Positions 6,688 through 9,257 of a stretch of 9,257 nt of DNA are shown here, in pieces. The translations under genes were made by a program, and so were the position numbers. Origin of the DNA: Colwellia_A sp047621305. Lineage in GTDB: Bacteria > Pseudomonadota > Gammaproteobacteria > Enterobacterales > Alteromonadaceae. The DNA lies in the NCBI GenBank assembly GCA_047621305.1, contig JBLHNB010000159.1:1-9257 (forward strand). The letters are read 5' to 3'. Below the pieces are notes generated by a model. The model worked only from the letters and a program-made list of their open reading frames with translations. It had not been told where the DNA came from and did no database searches. Numbering within the stretch: position 1 is the first letter of the stretch; every line of letters starts with the position of its first letter.

Positions 6688-7284
6688 ATGTCAGCTTGGA
6701 ATAAAGGTAAACGTGTCGGTCAAAAGAAAGCATTTAAGCTCGAAGAAATTTGGCGCATTCGAATACGGTTAGAAATCGAAAATAAACTTGAGCAACTCGT
6801 TTTATTTAATTTAGCCATTGATAGTAAACTTAGATCTTGTGATTTGATCAGCTTAAAAGTTCGTGACATATCATCTTCTTCACTAATTCAATCTCGTGCA
6901 ATGATAGAACAACAAAAAACTCACAAAGAAGTTCAGTTTGAAATAACACCCAAGACCCAACAATGTTTGAGTCAATGGATTTGTATAAATGAGCTATCTT
7001 CATCTGATTATTTATTTCCTAGTTCAAGGAAAGCAGGCCATCATATTTGCTATCACTACTATGCCAATATCGTTAAAAATTGGGTGTCGAAGCTAGGTCT
7101 AGACATAACTCAATATGGTACACATTCACTTAGGCGTACTAAGGCATCCCTCATTTACGCCAAAACAAAGAATTTAAGAGCTATACAACTACTCCTTGGT
7201 CATTCAAAACTACAGAGTACAATTGAATATCTAGGTGTTGAAATTGAGGATGCACTATCAATTTCTGAAGGTACGGAAACATAA
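6688..7284 (+). CDS. Short tyrosine recombinase/integrase (FimB-like size)
   Basis: A 198-residue tyrosine recombinase, an enzyme that cuts and rejoins DNA at specific sites through a covalent 3'-phosphotyrosine. All expected catalytic residues are visible: Arg49 (SKLRSCDL), Lys77 (QQKTHKEVQF, the beta-hairpin lysine), His146 and Arg149 (THSLRR), His172 (LLGHSKL) and nucleophile Tyr181 (IEYLGV). There is no N-terminal SAM-like or arm-binding domain, only about 20 basic residues (WNKGKRVGQKK), so the protein is essentially the catalytic domain. That is the size class of FimB/FimE inversion enzymes and of small integrases common in proteobacterial mobile elements. It is divergent from tniQ with a 231-bp gap. 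It is not a known part of CAST transposition and is most simply cargo or a separate older insertion. Its target site is not visible. Confidence 0.88.
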   Translation: MSAWNKGKRVGQKKAFKLEEIWRIRIRLEIENKLEQLVLFNLAIDSKLRSCDLISLKVRDISSSSLIQSRAMIEQQKTHKEVQFEITPKTQQCLSQWICINELSSSDYLFPSSRKAGHHICYHYYANIVKNWVSKLGLDITQYGTHSLRRTKASLIYAKTKNLRAIQLLLGHSKLQSTIEYLGVEIEDALSISEGTET

Positions 7285-7287
7285 AAC

Positions 7288-7663
7288 ATTAAAAATCGTC
7301 ATCTAGTTGTTAAACTAATCCTGTTGTATTTAGATTAAATACTCTATGGCGCAATCGCCCCCATAACGAGTTAGAGCTAACCGTCACTTTTACCACATTG
7401 CGGACACTAGGTTTCAAAGCGCTAACGTCAGCTTCACTAATAAAGCGGTCACTAGCATCGAAGATAACCTTGTGACTTCTGTTAGCCAATTGCGGACATT
7501 CAGCCTTTGCAAATTCAGGAGAAAATTTAGGGCAATATTAGCCAATATTTGCTGCTCACTCGTGTGGCTGCTTTAAGACTCATTGCTGCGGTTGCCGATT
7601 CATATGGTAAGGCAAAAAAACGTATCAAACAGAAGTTAATATATTTTACCAATTAAACATTAT
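7288..7663. other. Intergenic stretch with possible decayed coding fragments
   Basis: No intact gene is visible. On the minus strand about 75 codons are open from about 7545 down to a TAA near 7315 (fragments KAECPQLANRSHKVIFDASD and NVVKVTVSSNSLWGRLRHRV), without a start at the beginning. On the plus strand about 41 codons are open from about 7535 to a TAA near 7655 (TRVAALRLIAAVADSYGKAK). Neither could be assigned to a family. The motif TTGCGGACA occurs twice, about 95 bp apart. The picture fits one or two degraded genes at a junction between the recombinase and the GGDEF-EAL gene, but chance open frames cannot be excluded. Confidence 0.35.
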
Positions 7664-9257
7664 TCAACTTTTTCTAATTAAAATCTCAAATTCATCAATA
7701 GGAACAGGTTTATTAAATAAATAACCCTGAAAGTGAATGCAGCCATTATTAAGTAGAAACTGTCTTTGCTCTTCTGTTTCAACCCCTTCAGCAATTACAC
7801 TTATATTTAGGCTGTGTGCCATGGCAATAATTGCACGAATAATTGCTTCATCTTGGATGCCCGTGACAATATCATGTACAAATGATTTATCAATTTTGAG
7901 TTGATAAATGAGTAATTTCTTTAGGTAGTATAATGATGAATAGCCCGTCCCAAAGTCATCTAATGATATAGTAATGCCCATTTCATTTAACGTATTGATA
8001 GTGATAATTATTTTTTCAATATTATCTACCAACATATTCTCGGTCAATTCCAATTTAAGCTTAGTAGGGTTGATGCCATAAAGTTGTATAGTTGCCTGCA
8101 CTTGCGCTACAAATTCTGTTTCAAAAAATTGCTTAGGACTCACATTGACTGACAATGTGAGATGATGCGTCAGTGGATCTTGTTCCCATAGCTTCAACTG
8201 TGCACAGGCGGTTTGCAGTACCCATTGCCCAATGGCGATAATAAGTCCTGTCTCTTCTGCGACTGGAATAAAGTCCAAAGGAGAAATGATGCCACGTTTT
8301 GGATGCTGCCAGCGTATTAAAGCTTCAGCACCAAAGGCCCTCCCGGTGCTGTCAACTTGTACTTGATAATATAATTGAAATTGCTCTTGCTCAATCGCTC
8401 TGCATAGCTCATTTTCAAGATTAACACGAGCAGTAATTATCTCTTGCATGATTGAATTAAAGAAGCTCAGAGTATTACGACCTTTACTCTTGGATTCATA
8501 CATAGCAATATCAGCTTGCCTTAATAGTTCATTTGGTTTGAGTTCATGACCCATGAATAGTGTGGCCCCTATGCTGGTGGTATTCTGGTAGTAATGAGCA
8601 TTAAGTTGATAGGGTTTATTAAGTGTGAGGAATATTTTTTCGGCTACATCGTTGGTTTTAGCAGCGGCTTTGATGACATTATCGCTTAAATCTTCTAGCA
8701 CTATCACAAACTCATCACCCCCTAAGCGAGCAATAGTATCTTCTGCACGTATACAGGTAATTAGTCGTTCAGCCACCTGTTGCAGTAACAAATCACCAAT
8801 ATCATGTCCGAGCGTATCATTGAGGTTTTTGAAGTGGTCTAAATCTAGAAACAATACCGCACCCTGATGACCACTACGTGCACTAGCGGCTAAAGCTTGA
8901 TTAAGTTTATCAAATAATTGCCAGCGGTTAGGTAACTGCGTCAGCATATCATAGTAAGCTAGGTTCTTGATTTCATCTTTTTGAAATTCAAGCTCTTTAT
9001 TGGCGATAACGAGTTCAGCCGCTCGCTTTTCTTTTTCATGATTTTGAAATTCAAGCTCTTTATTGGCGATAACGAGTTCAGCCGCTCGCTTTTCTTTTTC
9101 ATTATTTTGAAATTTAAGCTCTTTATTGGCGATAACGAGTTCAGCCGCTCGCTTTTCTTTTTCATTATTTTGAAATTCAAGCTCTTTATTGGCGATAACG
9201 AGTTCAGCCGCTCGCTTTTGTTTTTCATTATTTTGAAATTCAAGCTCTTTATTGGCG
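7664..9257 (-). CDS. GGDEF-EAL cyclic-di-GMP protein with coiled-coil repeats, 3' part
   Basis: The reading frame runs from the right window edge (first full codon at 9256) to a TGA at 7664-7666; about 530 residues are visible and the N-terminus is missing. An ATG at 8947 lies inside the domain (LAYYDMLTQLPNR) and is not the real start. Visible order: four to five copies of a 21-residue Glu/Lys-rich repeat (coiled-coil linker), a GGDEF diguanylate cyclase domain, then an EAL phosphodiesterase domain. Counted from Met at 8947, the active site GGDEF is 76-80, and the inhibitory I-site RAED is 67-70, five residues before it. EAL-domain motifs are EAL 208-210, NVSPKQF 268-274, ELTEN 300-304, DDFGTGYSS 330-338, KIDKSF 351-356 and AEGVET 386-391. 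Both active sites look intact, so the enzyme may make and degrade c-di-GMP, and would act in lifestyle or biofilm control. A sensor domain (often PAS) is expected upstream. Whether this is transposon cargo or host DNA is unknown. Confidence 0.93.
   Translation of the reverse strand, partial: ANKELEFQNNEKQKRAAELVIANKELEFQNNEKEKRAAELVIANKELKFQNNEKEKRAAELVIANKELEFQNHEKEKRAAELVIANKELEFQKDEIKNLAYYDMLTQLPNRWQLFDKLNQALAASARSGHQGAVLFLDLDHFKNLNDTLGHDIGDLLLQQVAERLITCIRAEDTIARLGGDEFVIVLEDLSDNVIKAAAKTNDVAEKIFLTLNKPYQLNAHYYQNTTSIGATLFMGHELKPNELLRQADIAMYESKSKGRNTLSFFNSIMQEIITARVNLENELCRAIEQEQFQLYYQVQVDSTGRAFGAEALIRWQHPKRGIISPLDFIPVAEETGLIIAIGQWVLQTACAQLKLWEQDPLTHHLTLSVNVSPKQFFETEFVAQVQATIQLYGINPTKLKLELTENMLVDNIEKIIITINTLNEMGITISLDDFGTGYSSLYYLKKLLIYQLKIDKSFVHDIVTGIQDEAIIRAIIAMAHSLNISVIAEGVETEEQRQFLLNNGCIHFQGYLFNKPVPIDEFEILIRKS
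8981..9257 (-). repeat. 63-bp tandem repeat inside the GGDEF-EAL gene
   Basis: Units begin at 8981, 9044, 9107, 9170 and 9233 with an exact 63-bp period; the last is cut by the window edge. Copies differ at only a few bases. Each encodes 21 residues (KELEFQNNEKEKRAAELVIAN), three times a heptad, so the reading frame and the coiled-coil register are kept. This repeat type is familiar in the linkers of PAS/GGDEF proteins of marine gammaproteobacteria. The near-identity implies recent duplication or continuing homogenisation, and copy number may vary between strains. Confidence 0.93.

Noticed and set aside
8625..8867. Plus-strand 80-codon open frame
   Set aside because: It is the complement of the intact GGDEF domain.
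8959..9243. Minus-strand open frame encoding a Lys/Ser/Leu-rich tandem repeat
   Set aside because: It is an out-of-frame reading of the 63-bp repeat; the frame continuous with the GGDEF domain gives the known Glu/Lys coiled-coil repeat instead.

Overview
The window is AT-rich DNA from what is probably a marine gammaproteobacterium. Vibrionales or Alteromonadales such as Colwellia, Shewanella or Pseudoalteromonas are plausible. This is inferred from base composition, the style of the GGDEF/EAL protein, and the usual host range of the main system; the species cannot be fixed from the sequence.

The centrepiece is the RNA-guided targeting half of a type I-F3 CRISPR-associated Tn7-like transposon (CAST). 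On the minus strand, tniQ, a cas8-cas5 fusion, cas7 and cas6 form one tightly overlapped operon (6456 down to 1491). It is followed by a short CRISPR array of four 28-bp repeats and three spacers (1191-1397). There is no cas1, cas2 or cas3, so the complex should bind targets without cutting them. About 80 bp beyond the array, three direct repeats and a TGT trinucleotide (1006-1110) look like the transposon right end with TnsB-binding sites. If so, position 1005 and below is flanking host DNA: a hairpin-bearing non-coding stretch (383-1005) and the 5' part of a secreted LamG-like protein (1-382, minus).

Upstream of tniQ lie a possible 40-aa small ORF (minus), a divergent FimB-sized tyrosine recombinase (6688-7284, plus), a decayed stretch (7288-7663), and the 3' part of a GGDEF-EAL cyclic-di-GMP protein with a near-perfect 63-bp tandem repeat (7664-9257, minus). 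The last three are candidate cargo, but this is unproven because the other transposon end and tnsA, tnsB and tnsC are not in the window.

How the parts would work together: Cas6 cuts the array transcript into three crRNAs. Cas8/5, Cas7 and Cas6 assemble a Cascade around each one, and TniQ docks on it to recruit TnsC and TnsAB (expected outside the window). These would insert the element about 50 bp from the matched target. The points most worth checking are the divergent terminal repeats around the last spacer (a candidate homing guide), the lack of any spacer match beside the proposed right end, and the recombinase next to tniQ where a small regulator is often found.
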